Origin: Acidisphaera sp. L21
GTDB taxonomy: Bacteria; Pseudomonadota; Alphaproteobacteria; Acetobacterales; Acetobacteraceae
Length of the DNA stretch: 61,218 nucleotides
Reading direction: 5' to 3'
Assembly (NCBI RefSeq): GCF_009765685.1
Contig: NZ_LMUY01000015.1
Span: 65,687-126,904, forward strand
Positions within the stretch are counted from its first letter, which is position 1. Each line of letters starts with the position of its first letter. The position numbers and the translations under genes were made by a program. The notes under the pieces were generated by a model. The model saw nothing but the letters and a program-made list of their open reading frames with translations, made no database searches and was not told where the DNA came from. This document shows, one piece after another, positions 36,357 through 45,990 of the stretch.

Positions 36357-37589
36357 ATGGCGCGTATCGTGATGAAGTTCGGCGGCACCTCGGTGGCCGA
36401 CCTAGACCGCATTCGCAATGTTGCCCGACGGGTGAAGCGGCAGGTGGATGCCGGGCACGAGGTTGCGGTGGTGGTGTCCGCGATGTCTGGCGTGACCAAC
36501 CAATTGGTCGCATGGTGCCAGGCGCTGGCGCCGCTGCACGATGCCCGCGAATACGACGCCGTGGTGGCGACCGGCGAACAGGTGACCAGCGGGCTTACGG
36601 CGATCGCGCTGCAGGAAATCGGCGTGGACGCGCGGTCCTGGGCCGGCTGGCAGATCCCGTTGTTCACCGATGGCGCCCATGGCAAGGCCCGCATCGACCG
36701 TATCGCCGGCGAGACGCTGTTGGCGCGGATGGCCGCCGGGCAGGTGCCGGTGGTAGCCGGGTTCCAGGGCATCGGGCCGGATAATCGGGTGACAACGCTA
36801 GGCCGTGGTGGGTCCGATACCTCCGCCGTGGCGCTGGCGGCGGCGCTGAGGGCGGATCGCTGCGATATCTACACAGATGTGGATGGGATCTACACGACGG
36901 ATCCGCGAATCGTTGCTAGGGCTCGTAAGCTCGATAAGATCGCGTACGAAGAGATGCTGGAACTCGCCTCGGTCGGCGCACGGGTATTGCAGACCCGGAG
37001 CGTGGAATTGGCGATGAAGGAGAATGTGCGGGTCCAGGTGCTGTCCTCATTCAAGGACGCGCCGGAGGAAGGCACTGGCGGCTCCCTGGTGGTGGACGAG
37101 GACGAAATCGTGGAACAAGAAATCGTGTCCGGCATCGCCTATTCGCGGGACGAGGCGAAGATCACCGTGCGTCGCGTGCCGGATCGACCCGGCATTGCAG
37201 CCGCGATCTTCGGCCCGTTGACCGAGGCGAATGTGAACGTGGACATGATCGTGCAGAATATGTCGGCCGATGGCACCACCGACATGACCTTCACGGTCGG
37301 CCGTGCGGATCTGAAGCTAGCGCAGGCGACGCTGGCCAACGCCTCGGCCACGGTCGGCTATGCGGAGATCCTCACGGACCCGGACGTGGCGAAGATCAGT
37401 GTGGTAGGGGTGGGCATGCGTTCGCATGTCGGCGTCGCCAACACCATGTTCCGGACCCTGGCGGAGAAGGGGATCAACATCCAGGTCATCTCCACCAGTG
37501 AGATCAAGGTGTCGGTGCTGGTCGGCGCCGAATATACGGAACTGGCGGTGCGGGCGCTGCACACTGCCTACGGTCTCGATGCCGCCTGA
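36357..37589 (+). CDS. lysC: Aspartate kinase
   Basis: First enzyme of the aspartate pathway to lysine, threonine and methionine; 410 residues. The kinase N-terminus is MARIVMKFGGTSVADLDRI. GRGGSDTSAVALAAAL is the aspartate site. Two C-terminal ACT domains (DRPGIAAAIFGPL and IQVISTSEIKVSVLV) should give feedback control. It is divergent from ubiG and overlaps the next gene by 11 bases. Confidence 0.96.
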   Translation: MARIVMKFGGTSVADLDRIRNVARRVKRQVDAGHEVAVVVSAMSGVTNQLVAWCQALAPLHDAREYDAVVATGEQVTSGLTAIALQEIGVDARSWAGWQIPLFTDGAHGKARIDRIAGETLLARMAAGQVPVVAGFQGIGPDNRVTTLGRGGSDTSAVALAAALRADRCDIYTDVDGIYTTDPRIVARARKLDKIAYEEMLELASVGARVLQTRSVELAMKENVRVQVLSSFKDAPEEGTGGSLVVDEDEIVEQEIVSGIAYSRDEAKITVRRVPDRPGIAAAIFGPLTEANVNVDMIVQNMSADGTTDMTFTVGRADLKLAQATLANASATVGYAEILTDPDVAKISVVGVGMRSHVGVANTMFRTLAEKGINIQVISTSEIKVSVLVGAEYTELAVRALHTAYGLDAA

Positions 37590-38649
37590 CATCTCCCCCC
37601 CGGACGCCCACAAGCTCCGCGCTCGCGCGGAGCTAGACCGGTTGTGGGCTGCGGGGACCCGGTTTCTAGGCAGCCGGTTCGCCATCTTGGGCGGCGCGAT
37701 GAGCTGGGTGAGCGAGCGTAATCTCGTGTCGGCCATTTCCAATGCTGGGGGGTTCGGCGTCATCGCCTGCGGCTCGATGGGCCCAGACGCGCTCGCGGCG
37801 GAGATCGCGGCGACGCAAGCCCGCACCCGGGCGCCGTTCGGCGTCAACCTGATCACCATGCATCCGCAATTGCTCGATCTGATCCGGGTATGCCTGGAGG
37901 CGCGGGTCGAACATATCGTGCTTGCCGGCGGCGTGCCGCTGGGCGCCGCAGTTCGGGCGGTGAAGGATGGTGGGGCGCAGTTGATCTGCTTCTCCCCAGC
38001 CCTGGTCCTGGCCCGGCGCCTGGTGCGCAGCGGTGCCGATGCGCTGATCATCGAAGGGTCCGAGGCCGGGGGTCATATCGGCCCGGTGTCGCTGACGGTG
38101 CTGGCGCAGGAGATCCTGCCGCATTTGCGGGACGTGCCGGTATTCGTAGCCGGCGGCCTGGGCCGTGGTGAGGCGATCCTGGGCTTTTTGGAGCAGGGGG
38201 CGGCCGGCGCCCAGCTTGGCACGCTGTTCGCAGCGTCCAAGGAGTCGATCGCGCATGAGAAGTTCAAGCACGCCTTCATCCATGCCCGGGCGCGCGACGC
38301 GACCATCTCCGTCCAGTTGGACGAACGGTTTCCAGTCATTCCCGTGCGCGGCCTCGCCAATGACGGGACGAAGCGATTCCTGCGCCACCAGGCCGAAACG
38401 GTGCGGCGGATGGATGCGGGCGAACTGACCCGGGAGACCGCCCAACTCGCGATCGAGCATTTTTGGGCCGGGGCGCTGCGGCGGGCGGTGATCGATGGCG
38501 ATGTGGAGCATGGCTCCGTCATGATGGGGCAGTCGGTGGGAATGGTGACGGCGGAACAGCCGATCGCCGAGATCATCGACGAACTGGTGTCGCAGGCTGC
38601 TGGCGCGCTGGCCCTGCGCGGGCAAGCCGCCTACCACCCGGCCTTCTGA
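37579..38649 (+). CDS. Nitronate monooxygenase-like flavoprotein (2-nitropropane dioxygenase family)
   Basis: 356 residues with a TIM-barrel FMN fold: RFAILGGAMSWVSERNLVSA, SNAGGFGVIACGSM, ADALIIEGSEAGGHIGPVSL (FMN phosphate area) and VPVFVAGGLGRGEAILGFL. Family members oxidise nitronates or act as enoyl-ACP reductases (FabK-like), so substrate is uncertain. The ATG lies inside the end of lysC. It separates lysC from ptsP. Confidence 0.85.
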   Translation: MPPDISPPDAHKLRARAELDRLWAAGTRFLGSRFAILGGAMSWVSERNLVSAISNAGGFGVIACGSMGPDALAAEIAATQARTRAPFGVNLITMHPQLLDLIRVCLEARVEHIVLAGGVPLGAAVRAVKDGGAQLICFSPALVLARRLVRSGADALIIEGSEAGGHIGPVSLTVLAQEILPHLRDVPVFVAGGLGRGEAILGFLEQGAAGAQLGTLFAASKESIAHEKFKHAFIHARARDATISVQLDERFPVIPVRGLANDGTKRFLRHQAETVRRMDAGELTRETAQLAIEHFWAGALRRAVIDGDVEHGSVMMGQSVGMVTAEQPIAEIIDELVSQAAGALALRGQAAYHPAF

Positions 38650-38651
38650 TC

Positions 38652-40868
38652 GTGTCGGGCACGCGGCGGTTGCTGACGCGCTTGCGGGAGATGATGGCCT
38701 CCGGTGCCGCGCCACTGGCCGATATCGTGCGCCTGGTGGCCGCCGAGATGGTGGCCGAGGTGTGCTCGCTCTACGCGCTGCGCGCCGGCGACGTTCTGGA
38801 GTTGATCGCAACCTATGGCCTGCGGCCGGACTCGGTCGGGCGCACGCATCTGCGCATGGGCGAGGGCATCGTCGGTATTTCCGCCGCGACCGGCAAGGTG
38901 CAGAACCTGGCGGACGCCCAAAACCACCCAGCCTTTGCGTATCGGCCGGAAACAGGGGAGGAGCAGTTTGCCTCGTTGCTGGCCGTTCCAGTGCGCCGGG
39001 GCGGCCACATTATGGGCGTCTTGGCCGTCCAAAACCGCTCGCCGCGCCGCTACGGTGCGGATGAGGTGGATGTTGTCGAGACCGTTGCCATGCTGCTGGC
39101 CGAGGCGCTGGCCGCCGCCGGGGCCGCCCCGGTGATCGAGGACGCGCTGGGCGCCACGCTGGTGCGCCAGTTCGAATCCGTATCGCTGGCGCCGGGCTTG
39201 GCGATCGGTCCGGTGCTGAATGGCGGATTGAGCGCCGGGCCGCGAAACTTCCTGGCCAAGGACCCGGTGGTCGAGCAGGAGCGGCTGGAGCGCGCGCTGG
39301 TGGCGATGCGCCGCGACTTGGACCACCTGATCGAGCAAGGCATGCCCGCCGGGCAGGAACCGCGCGAGGTGCTGGAGGCGACGCGGCTGGTCGCGGCCGA
39401 TGATGGCTGGGTGAAGCGCGTCGGCGACGCGATCCGCAGCGGGTTGACGGCGGAGGCGGCCGTGGTTCGCGTTGCCAGCGATCTGCGCGACCGGATGCGC
39501 CGGATCACCGATCCTTATCTGCGCGAACGGCTGGCCGATATCGAGGATCTGGCTGCAAGGCTGATGCACGCGCTGGATGGTGCAGCAGCGCCGGGTCCGG
39601 TGGCGCCGGGTACCATTCTGGTGGTGCGGCGGTTGGGTCCGGCGCAATTGCTGCAATGGCACGCCTGCGGCATCGCCGGCATCGCGATCGAGGAAGCGAG
39701 CTCCTCCGGCCACGCCGCCATCCTCGCCCGCGCGCTGGGCCTGCCGGCTTTGGGCGGCGCTCGGGGATTGATGGACGTGGTGCAGTCCGGCGACATCGCG
39801 ATCCTGGACGCGGACGAAGGCCAGTTGATCCTGCGCCCCGCCTCCGAAGTGCGGGAGAATTACGAGCGCGCGCTGACCGCCCGCGCTGCCCGTCGCGCCG
39901 GATACGGGCGGTTGCGGCGGGAGCCGAGTGTGACTGCGGATGGCACGCCGTTCTCGCTGATGCTGAACGTCGGCTTGGCGCTGGAACTGGAGCAATTGGA
40001 TTCGGTCGGCGCCGCCGGGATCGGGCTGTTCCGGACCGAGATCGCCATGCTCGCCCGCGGCGCCGTGGCCGACACGGCGGAGCAGGCGGCGCTTTATAGC
40101 CGCGTGCTGGATGCGGCGGGTGACCGTCCGGTGCTGTTCCGCACGCTGGACCTTGGGGGCGACAAATTGCTGCCCGACGCGCCCCCGCCGGAGGAGGAGA
40201 ACCCGGCGATGGGCTGGCGCTCCCTGCGCGTCGCGTTGGACCGGCCGGCGCTGCTGCGGCGTCAGATCCGGGCGCTGTTGCTGGCGGCGGCGGGGCGCCC
40301 GCTTTCGGTCATGTTCCCCATGGTCGCGACGGTGACGGAATTCCGCGCCGCACGCGGGCTGCTGTATGCGGAGGCAGCGCGGGTACGCCCGGCGCCCTCC
40401 CGCCTGCAAGTGGGGACCATGCTGGAGGTGCCGGCGCTGCTATGGCAGTTGCCGAGCCTGCTGAAAGACTGCCAGTTCCTGTCCATCGGCTCCAACGATC
40501 TGATGCAGTTTTTGTTCGCGGCCGATCGCGGCAGCCCGGCGCTGGCTGGTCGCTACGATTTCCTGTCGCCGCCGGTGCTGGACATCCTCGCCTACGTGCA
40601 GCGCCAGACGGAAGCCGCCGGGGTCTCCCTATCGGTATGCGGCGAAGTCGCCTCGCGTCCATTGGAGGCGCTGACCTTGGCTGCGATGGGCATCACCTCG
40701 TTGTCCATGCCCGCCTCCAGCCTGCTGGGCACCAAGGGGTTGTTGCGTTCGGCCGATTTGGGCGCATTCCGTCCCGTGTTGAACGGACTGCGCGAGAATG
40801 CGAGCGGCGAGGCCAGTCTGCGGGAGCCAATTGCCGCCTGGGCGCGCGAACACTCGCTGGACGTTTGA
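38652..40868 (+). CDS. ptsP: Nitrogen PTS enzyme I (EI-Ntr, PtsP)
   Basis: Phosphoenolpyruvate-dependent kinase that feeds the nitrogen phosphotransferase chain, about 738 residues. An N-terminal GAF domain (about 15-155) is followed by the EI domains. The phospho-histidine is H354 in EASSSGHAAILARALGLPAL; the usual TSH is SGH here. The PEP-site cysteine is C663 in LSVCGEVASRPLEAL. The start is a GTG two bases after the previous stop, without a clear ribosome site, suggesting coupling. NPr and EIIA-Ntr genes are not in the window. Confidence 0.92.
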   Translation: MSGTRRLLTRLREMMASGAAPLADIVRLVAAEMVAEVCSLYALRAGDVLELIATYGLRPDSVGRTHLRMGEGIVGISAATGKVQNLADAQNHPAFAYRPETGEEQFASLLAVPVRRGGHIMGVLAVQNRSPRRYGADEVDVVETVAMLLAEALAAAGAAPVIEDALGATLVRQFESVSLAPGLAIGPVLNGGLSAGPRNFLAKDPVVEQERLERALVAMRRDLDHLIEQGMPAGQEPREVLEATRLVAADDGWVKRVGDAIRSGLTAEAAVVRVASDLRDRMRRITDPYLRERLADIEDLAARLMHALDGAAAPGPVAPGTILVVRRLGPAQLLQWHACGIAGIAIEEASSSGHAAILARALGLPALGGARGLMDVVQSGDIAILDADEGQLILRPASEVRENYERALTARAARRAGYGRLRREPSVTADGTPFSLMLNVGLALELEQLDSVGAAGIGLFRTEIAMLARGAVADTAEQAALYSRVLDAAGDRPVLFRTLDLGGDKLLPDAPPPEEENPAMGWRSLRVALDRPALLRRQIRALLLAAAGRPLSVMFPMVATVTEFRAARGLLYAEAARVRPAPSRLQVGTMLEVPALLWQLPSLLKDCQFLSIGSNDLMQFLFAADRGSPALAGRYDFLSPPVLDILAYVQRQTEAAGVSLSVCGEVASRPLEALTLAAMGITSLSMPASSLLGTKGLLRSADLGAFRPVLNGLRENASGEASLREPIAAWAREHSLDV

Positions 40869-41003
40869 CGCCCAGCGACCCGCGTAATCGCCACCGATTG
40901 GCAAGCAGGGGCGGTACGGTTTACATCGCGCCAGCGGCAGGCTCGATTGGCCCAATGGAGGCGTTTTTTTGCTCCCACATTCGTATTCGGCGGACCGTAG
41001 CGC

Positions 41004-41942
41004 ATGATGTCCTATGTCGATCCGGACGGTATTCCGCCCGCTAGCGGGGCAGCGCGCGTCGGCGCAGAGCTACGAGCAGCGCGCCAGCGGCTAGGGTGGG
41101 AGTTATCGGCGGTCGCGGCCGGGCTGCGTATCCGCCAACCGTATTTGGAGGCCATCGAACAGGGGCATTTGTCCGAACTGCCAGGCAATGCCTACGCGAT
41201 GGGCTTCGTGCGTACCTACGCCAACTCCCTGGGTCTCGACCCCGACGAGGTGACCCGGCGTTTTCGCGAGGAAGCGCAGGAGGTCACCCAGAAAACCCGG
41301 CTGAGTTTTCCAGCCCCGGTGCCGCAGCGTGGCGTGCCGGCGGGGGCGGTCATCCTGGTGGGGGTCGTGATCCTGGCCGGCGCCTATGTCGGCTGGTTTC
41401 GCTATTCCGGCCATGACGAGACGCGGGTCACCCAGACAGCCTCCGCCATTCCCGAGAAATTCGCCGACAAGGTGCCGCAGCAGCAAAATCAGTCGCCGCA
41501 GGTCAGCTCGCTGCTGGCTTCCGGGCCGCCGCTGACCGCGCCATCGGGGGCGCCCGCGCCGGCAGCATCGGCCCCGGCGACCCCGGAACCAATTCGCGTG
41601 CCCGTGAATGTGGCGCCGCCCGCGCCGGCGCCGGTCGCGGCGCCGCTGCCGAGCTCCGGCGTGGTGCTGCGGGCGAAGATTGGCCAGTATGTGAAGGTGC
41701 AGGACCCAATGGGCACCGTGCTGCTGGATCACCCGCTGAAAACCGGGGAAAGCTGGCCAGTGCCGTTGACGAAGGGCCTGCGGGTCACCACACCAAACGC
41801 AGGCGGTCTGGAGGTGCTGGTGAACGGCACGCCGATCCCACCCTTCGGCCCCGTTGGTTCCATGCGGCAATCGGTGCCGTTGGACCCGGTCCTGGCCAGG
41901 GCGGCGAAGGCAAACTCGACGGGCACACGCCCGGCGCGGTAG
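41004..41942 (+). CDS. RodZ-like helix-turn-helix membrane protein with DUF4115 domain
   Basis: 312 residues. The N-terminal HTH (about 17-85) has GAELRAARQRLGWELSAVAA and LPGNAYAMGFVRTYANSLGL. One membrane helix follows (GAVILVGVVILAGAYVGWF, about 113-131), then a Pro/Ala-rich linker and a C-terminal beta domain of the DUF4115 type (VVLRAKIGQYVKVQDPMG). It resembles RodZ, which links MreB to the cell-wall machinery; the function is inferred. It sits upstream of ispG, as in many bacteria. Confidence 0.85.
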   Translation: MMSYVDPDGIPPASGAARVGAELRAARQRLGWELSAVAAGLRIRQPYLEAIEQGHLSELPGNAYAMGFVRTYANSLGLDPDEVTRRFREEAQEVTQKTRLSFPAPVPQRGVPAGAVILVGVVILAGAYVGWFRYSGHDETRVTQTASAIPEKFADKVPQQQNQSPQVSSLLASGPPLTAPSGAPAPAASAPATPEPIRVPVNVAPPAPAPVAAPLPSSGVVLRAKIGQYVKVQDPMGTVLLDHPLKTGESWPVPLTKGLRVTTPNAGGLEVLVNGTPIPPFGPVGSMRQSVPLDPVLARAAKANSTGTRPAR

Positions 41943-41972
41943 AAGCCGCGAACGCAGACGGAGCATGTGCGA

Positions 41973-43100
41973 ATGAATTACCGCTCGTATCAGCAGATCG
42001 ATCGTCGCAAGTCGCGCATGATCCATGTCGGGCGTGTGCCGGTGGGCGGTGACTCCCCGGTGACGGTGCAGACGATGACGAACACGCTAACCACGGACGT
42101 CGATGCCACCGTCGCGCAGATCCGCCGGTCGGAGAAGGCGGGGGTGGACATCGTCCGCGTGTCCTGCCCGGACCAGGAGAGCGCGCTGGCCCTGAAGCAC
42201 ATCGTGGCGCAGGTGGACGTGCCGATCGTGGCCGACATCCACTTCCACTATAAGCGCGCGATCGAGGCGGCGCAGAGCGGCGCGGCCTGCCTGCGGATCA
42301 ACCCAGGCAATATCGGCAGTGCCGAGCGGGTGCGCGAAGTGATCAAGGCAGCCAAGGACCATGGTTGCTCCATGCGGATCGGCGTGAACGCCGGCAGCCT
42401 GGAGCGCCACCTGCTGGAGAAATATGGTGAGCCTAATCCGGAGGCGTTGGTCGAAAGCGCGCTGGAACATGCCAAGATCCTGCAGGACAACGATTTCCAC
42501 GAGTTCAAGATCAGCGTGAAGGCGTCTGACGTCTTTCTGGCGGTCGCGGCCTACCAACAACTGGCCGAGGTGTGTGACCACCCGCTGCATATCGGCATCA
42601 CTGAAGCCGGGTCGAAGCGGGCCGGTACGGTGAAGAGCTCGATCGGCCTCGGCTCTCTGCTTTGGGCCGGCATTGGCGACACGTTGCGCGTGTCCCTGTC
42701 GGCCGAGCCGGAGGAAGAGGTGTTCGTCGGCTGGGACATCCTGAAGTCTCTGGGCGTGCGGCATCGCGGCGTGAAGATCATCTCTTGCCCATCCTGCGCA
42801 CGACAGGGCTTCAACGTGATCCAGACGGTGAGCACGCTGGAGGAACGGCTGGCGCATATCGAGACGCCGCTGACCCTGTCGATCATCGGCTGCGTGGTGA
42901 ATGGCCCGGGCGAGGCGTTGATGACCGATCTGGGCGTCACCGGCGGTGGTGAGGGCAAGCACATGGTGTATGCAGCCGGCAAGCAGGACCACCGGATGAA
43001 CGCCGAGGGCATGGTCGACCACATCGTCGACCTGGTCGAGGCGAAGGTTGCCGCGATCAAGGCCGCAGCCCCGCCGGCGGTGAAGGTGGCGGCGGAGTGA
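41973..43100 (+). CDS. ispG: 4-hydroxy-3-methylbut-2-enyl diphosphate synthase (IspG)
   Basis: Iron-sulfur enzyme of the methylerythritol phosphate isoprenoid pathway; 375 residues. The cluster cysteines are in [13 protein letters not shown] and [12 protein letters not shown]. The ATG at 41973 has GGAG nine bases upstream (a GTG at 41967 is an alternative). The stop overlaps the GTG of the next gene by four bases, so a toxin-antitoxin pair is coupled to this essential gene. Confidence 0.96.
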   Translation: MNYRSYQQIDRRKSRMIHVGRVPVGGDSPVTVQTMTNTLTTDVDATVAQIRRSEKAGVDIVRVSCPDQESALALKHIVAQVDVPIVADIHFHYKRAIEAAQSGAACLRINPGNIGSAERVREVIKAAKDHGCSMRIGVNAGSLERHLLEKYGEPNPEALVESALEHAKILQDNDFHEFKISVKASDVFLAVAAYQQLAEVCDHPLHIGITEAGSKRAGTVKSSIGLGSLLWAGIGDTLRVSLSAEPEEEVFVGWDILKSLGVRHRGVKIISCPSCARQGFNVIQTVSTLEERLAHIETPLTLSIIGCVVNGPGEALMTDLGVTGGGEGKHMVYAAGKQDHRMNAEGMVDHIVDLVEAKVAAIKAAAPPAVKVAAE

Positions 43101-43309
43101 GCGAGCTCTCCCCACCCCGCATCGATACGTCGCACATCAGGTCGCCGCGTGACCCGATGACGCCGGAGGAGCGGGAGGCGATCCGCGCGGACATGCTGGA
43201 GGCCAGCAATGCACTGGGGACATTTGTGAGAGAGCACGGTGACGCCCGGGACGAATGGCGCGAGATGTTTGGGGATGTGAGTAACGCGTCCCAGCACGAT
43301 GCAGCATGA
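43097..43309 (+). CDS. ccdA: CcdA-like antitoxin (probable)
   Basis: 70 residues starting at a GTG that overlaps the ispG stop (GTGA). The C-terminal half ([20 protein letters not shown] and REMF) resembles the toxin-binding tail of CcdA-type antitoxins. The N-terminal half lacks a recognisable ribbon-helix-helix DNA-binding domain, so it may not repress its own operon. It overlaps the toxin gene by 11 bases, typical of toxin-antitoxin pairs. Assignment rests mainly on the neighbouring CcdB-like toxin. Confidence 0.7.
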   Translation: MSELSPPRIDTSHIRSPRDPMTPEEREAIRADMLEASNALGTFVREHGDARDEWREMFGDVSNASQHDAA

Positions 43310-43601
43310 CGTCTTTGTAAATCCGGGTCCGCGAACCAGGCTGACTCAGCCCTATTTGGCTGTGCTCCAATCGGACGTTGCCGAGGGATTGCAGCGCTTT
43401 GTTTGTCCACTATTCGTGCCCCACGCCGCTATGCGAACCAAAACGGTTCTCGTCGTCCACGTACACAATGCAGATTATCTCTTGCCGCTGGAACAGATGA
43501 CGGCTTTCCCGACCCGGCATCTTCGTCGTCCTGTCGGTTCCATCGCCGCCTATAGAGACGACATCGTCGCGGCGCTGGACTGGTTGTTCACCGGCATCTG
43601 A
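43299..43601 (+). CDS. ccdB: CcdB-family toxin
   Basis: 100 residues, as in the CcdB family. It matches along its length: LAVLQSDVAEGLQRFVCPLF, VLVVHVHNADYLLPLEQMTA and the C-terminal stretch AALDWLFTGI, the region used for gyrase contact in the F-plasmid toxin (which ends WGI). Gyrase poisoning is the known family action; whether it is active here is inferred. The start lies within the antitoxin gene. Confidence 0.82.
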   Translation: MQHDVFVNPGPRTRLTQPYLAVLQSDVAEGLQRFVCPLFVPHAAMRTKTVLVVHVHNADYLLPLEQMTAFPTRHLRRPVGSIAAYRDDIVAALDWLFTGI

Positions 43602-43637
43602 CCGCCCTTCACGACGGCCCGGCCATGCAATCCGCTT

Positions 43638-43682
43638 GCGTGCCGCCCGCCGAAGGGCGATGACACGCGCCGGACCTTTTTT
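43638..43682 (+). terminator. Possible terminator between ccdB and hisS
   Basis: An imperfect stem (GCGTG..GCCC / GGGC..CACGC) is followed after eight bases by a run of six T (about 43677-43682). It could separate the ispG-ccdAB transcript from hisS. The stem is weak. Confidence 0.33.
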
Positions 43683-43699
43683 GCAGTAGTCGGACCAGC

Positions 43700-44935
43700 A
43701 TGAGCGCGCTTCAGCCGCCCCGCGGCACCCATGATTTGATTGGCGATGAGCAGCGCCGTTATGCCCGCGTGGTGGAGACATCCCGCACCGTCACCACCCT
43801 CTATGGCTTCGACGAATGGGCCACGCCCATCTTCGAGGACACTCGCGTCTTCTCCCGCACGCTCGGCGATACGTCCGATGTTGTGACGAAGGAGATGTAT
43901 AGCTTCGACGACCGCGGCGGCGACAGCATCACCCTTCGGCCGGAAGGCACGGCCGGCATCTGCCGCGCCCTGGTCACCAACGGGCTGACCCAGTCCCTGC
44001 CGCAGAAGGTGTTCTACGCCGGGCCGATGTTCCGATACGAGCGGCCGCAGAAGGGTCGCTACCGACAGTTCCACCAGATTGGCGCGGAGCTGATCGGCCC
44101 GTCCGAACCCCTGGCGGATGCGGAGGTGATCGCGTGCGGGTGGGACATCCTCTCCCGCCTCGAGATCGCCGCCGACACGGTGCTGGAGGTTAACACGCTA
44201 GGCGACCGCGCCAGCCGCGACGCCTATCGCAGCGCCCTGGTGGCATATTTCTCTACCCACAAGGATGCGCTGTCCGCCGAGAGCCGCGACCGGTTGGAAC
44301 GCAACCCGATGCGCATCCTGGACAGCAAAGACACGGCCGACCGCGCCATCGTCACCGACGCGCCGACCATCGCCCCGCATCTGACGCCGGAGGCCGCCAG
44401 CTTCTACGCCGCCCTGCTGGAACACCTGGCCCGGTTCGGCGTGCCGTTCCGCGAGAACCCGCGCATCGTCCGCGGCCTGGACTACTACAACCACACCGCA
44501 TTCGAATTCGTGACCGACCGCCTCGGCTCCCAGGGCACCGTGATGGCTGGCGGTCGTTACGACGGCCTGGTGGAGCAAATGGGCGGGCCGCCCACCCCGG
44601 CCGTCGGCTGGGCAGCGGGGATCGAGCGTTTGTCAATGCTGCTGGCCGATGCCGGGTCGCCACCGGCGGCGGTCGCTGTCATCCCGGCCGGAGAAGGGGC
44701 GGAGGCGCCCGCGACGGTCGTGTTGCAGACACTGCGCCGGGCGGGCATTCGGGCGGAAATGGCCTATCGCGGCAACATGAAGCGCCGCATGGAGCGCGCC
44801 AACAAGATCGGCGCCCGCGCCGCAGTCATCCTGGGGGCGGAAGAAGCTGCCCGCGGCGTGGTTCAACTGAAGCATCTGGATACCGGCGCGCAGGAGGAGG
44901 TGGCGATCGACAGCCTCGCCGCCCGCCTGTCGTGA
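43700..44935 (+). CDS. hisS: Histidine-tRNA ligase
   Basis: Class II aminoacyl-tRNA synthetase, 411 residues. Class II motif 2 is in [20 protein letters not shown]. The histidine-specific segments are [14 protein letters not shown] and [15 protein letters not shown]. The C-terminal anticodon-binding domain follows. The stop overlaps the prfA start (GTGA). It heads the hisS-prfA-prmC group. Confidence 0.97.
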   Translation: MSALQPPRGTHDLIGDEQRRYARVVETSRTVTTLYGFDEWATPIFEDTRVFSRTLGDTSDVVTKEMYSFDDRGGDSITLRPEGTAGICRALVTNGLTQSLPQKVFYAGPMFRYERPQKGRYRQFHQIGAELIGPSEPLADAEVIACGWDILSRLEIAADTVLEVNTLGDRASRDAYRSALVAYFSTHKDALSAESRDRLERNPMRILDSKDTADRAIVTDAPTIAPHLTPEAASFYAALLEHLARFGVPFRENPRIVRGLDYYNHTAFEFVTDRLGSQGTVMAGGRYDGLVEQMGGPPTPAVGWAAGIERLSMLLADAGSPPAAVAVIPAGEGAEAPATVVLQTLRRAGIRAEMAYRGNMKRRMERANKIGARAAVILGAEEAARGVVQLKHLDTGAQEEVAIDSLAARLS

Positions 44936-45990
44936 GCTCGCTCGACACCAAGCTCGACCGCGTCGTTGACCGTGCGGAGGAGTTGCGGGCGCAACTGACC
45001 GCCGGTCTGTCCGGCGACGCGTTCGCTAAATCATCTCGCGAGTTGTCCGAGCTGGAGCCGATCGTGGCCCGCATCGGCGATCTACGCGCGGCTGAGAAGG
45101 CGGCGGGGGAGGCCGAGGCCATGCTGGCCGACCCCGAGATGAAGGCGCTGGCCGAGGCCGAACTCCACGAACTGCGCACCAGCCTGCCGGCCTTGCAGCG
45201 CGAAATCCGCCTGGCCCTGCTGCCCCGCGACGCCGCCGACGAGCGCAGTGCCATCCTGGAAGTCCGCCCGGCGGCGGGCGGCGATGAGGCGGGGCTGTTC
45301 GCCGCGGAATTGTTCGGCATGTATCAGCGCTACGCTGGCCTGCATGGCTGGCGGTTCGAGCTGATGGACTATACCGAGAGTGAGTTGGGCGGCCTCAAGG
45401 AAGGTGTGGCCGAAATCAGCGGCCGTGGCGTGTTCGCCAAGCTGAAATATGAATCCGGCGTCCACCGGGTGCAGCGCGTGCCCGCGACCGAGAGCCAGGG
45501 CCGCATCCATACCTCCACCGTCACCGTAGCGGTGCTGCCGGAGGCGGAGGAGGTGGATATTCAGGTGAACGAATCGGATTTGCGCATCGACACCTACCGT
45601 GCGTCCGGCGCCGGTGGTCAGCACATCAACAAGACCGACAGTGCGGTCCGCATCACCCACATCCCCTCCGGCGTCGTGGTGGCGATGCAGGAGGAGCGGT
45701 CGCAGCACAAGAACCGCGCCAAGGCGATGAAAATTCTCCGCGCCCGGCTGTACGAGGCCCAGCGCTCCAGCCTCGCGGCGGCCCGCGGTGCCGACCGCAA
45801 GGCGCAGGTCGGCACCGGCGACCGGTCGGAGCGGATCCGGACCTATAACTTCCCGCAAGGCCGGGTGTCTGATCACCGCATCAACCTGACGCTGCACAAG
45901 ATCGACCGCATCATGCTGGGTGAGATGGACGAGATCGTGGACGCACTGACGGCAGAGGACCAGGCCGCCCGCCTCGCCGCCGACGAGTGA
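44932..45990 (+). CDS. prfA: Peptide chain release factor 1
   Basis: Reads UAA and UAG stop codons and triggers hydrolysis; 352 residues. The peptide anticodon PAT is in [14 protein letters not shown]. The catalytic GGQ is in [20 protein letters not shown]. It starts at a GTG overlapping hisS and ends overlapping the prmC start. PrmC, the next gene, methylates the GGQ glutamine. Confidence 0.97.
   Translation: MSSLDTKLDRVVDRAEELRAQLTAGLSGDAFAKSSRELSELEPIVARIGDLRAAEKAAGEAEAMLADPEMKALAEAELHELRTSLPALQREIRLALLPRDAADERSAILEVRPAAGGDEAGLFAAELFGMYQRYAGLHGWRFELMDYTESELGGLKEGVAEISGRGVFAKLKYESGVHRVQRVPATESQGRIHTSTVTVAVLPEAEEVDIQVNESDLRIDTYRASGAGGQHINKTDSAVRITHIPSGVVVAMQEERSQHKNRAKAMKILRARLYEAQRSSLAAARGADRKAQVGTGDRSERIRTYNFPQGRVSDHRINLTLHKIDRIMLGEMDEIVDALTAEDQAARLAADE

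Noticed and set aside
38631-40409. 592-codon minus-strand frame opposite ptsP
   Set aside because: The plus strand encodes a complete EI-Ntr with catalytic residues; the antisense frame has no recognisable domain.
40869-41003. T-run (seven T) in the gap before the RodZ-like gene
   Set aside because: No stable stem directly precedes the run, so a terminator for ptsP could not be supported.
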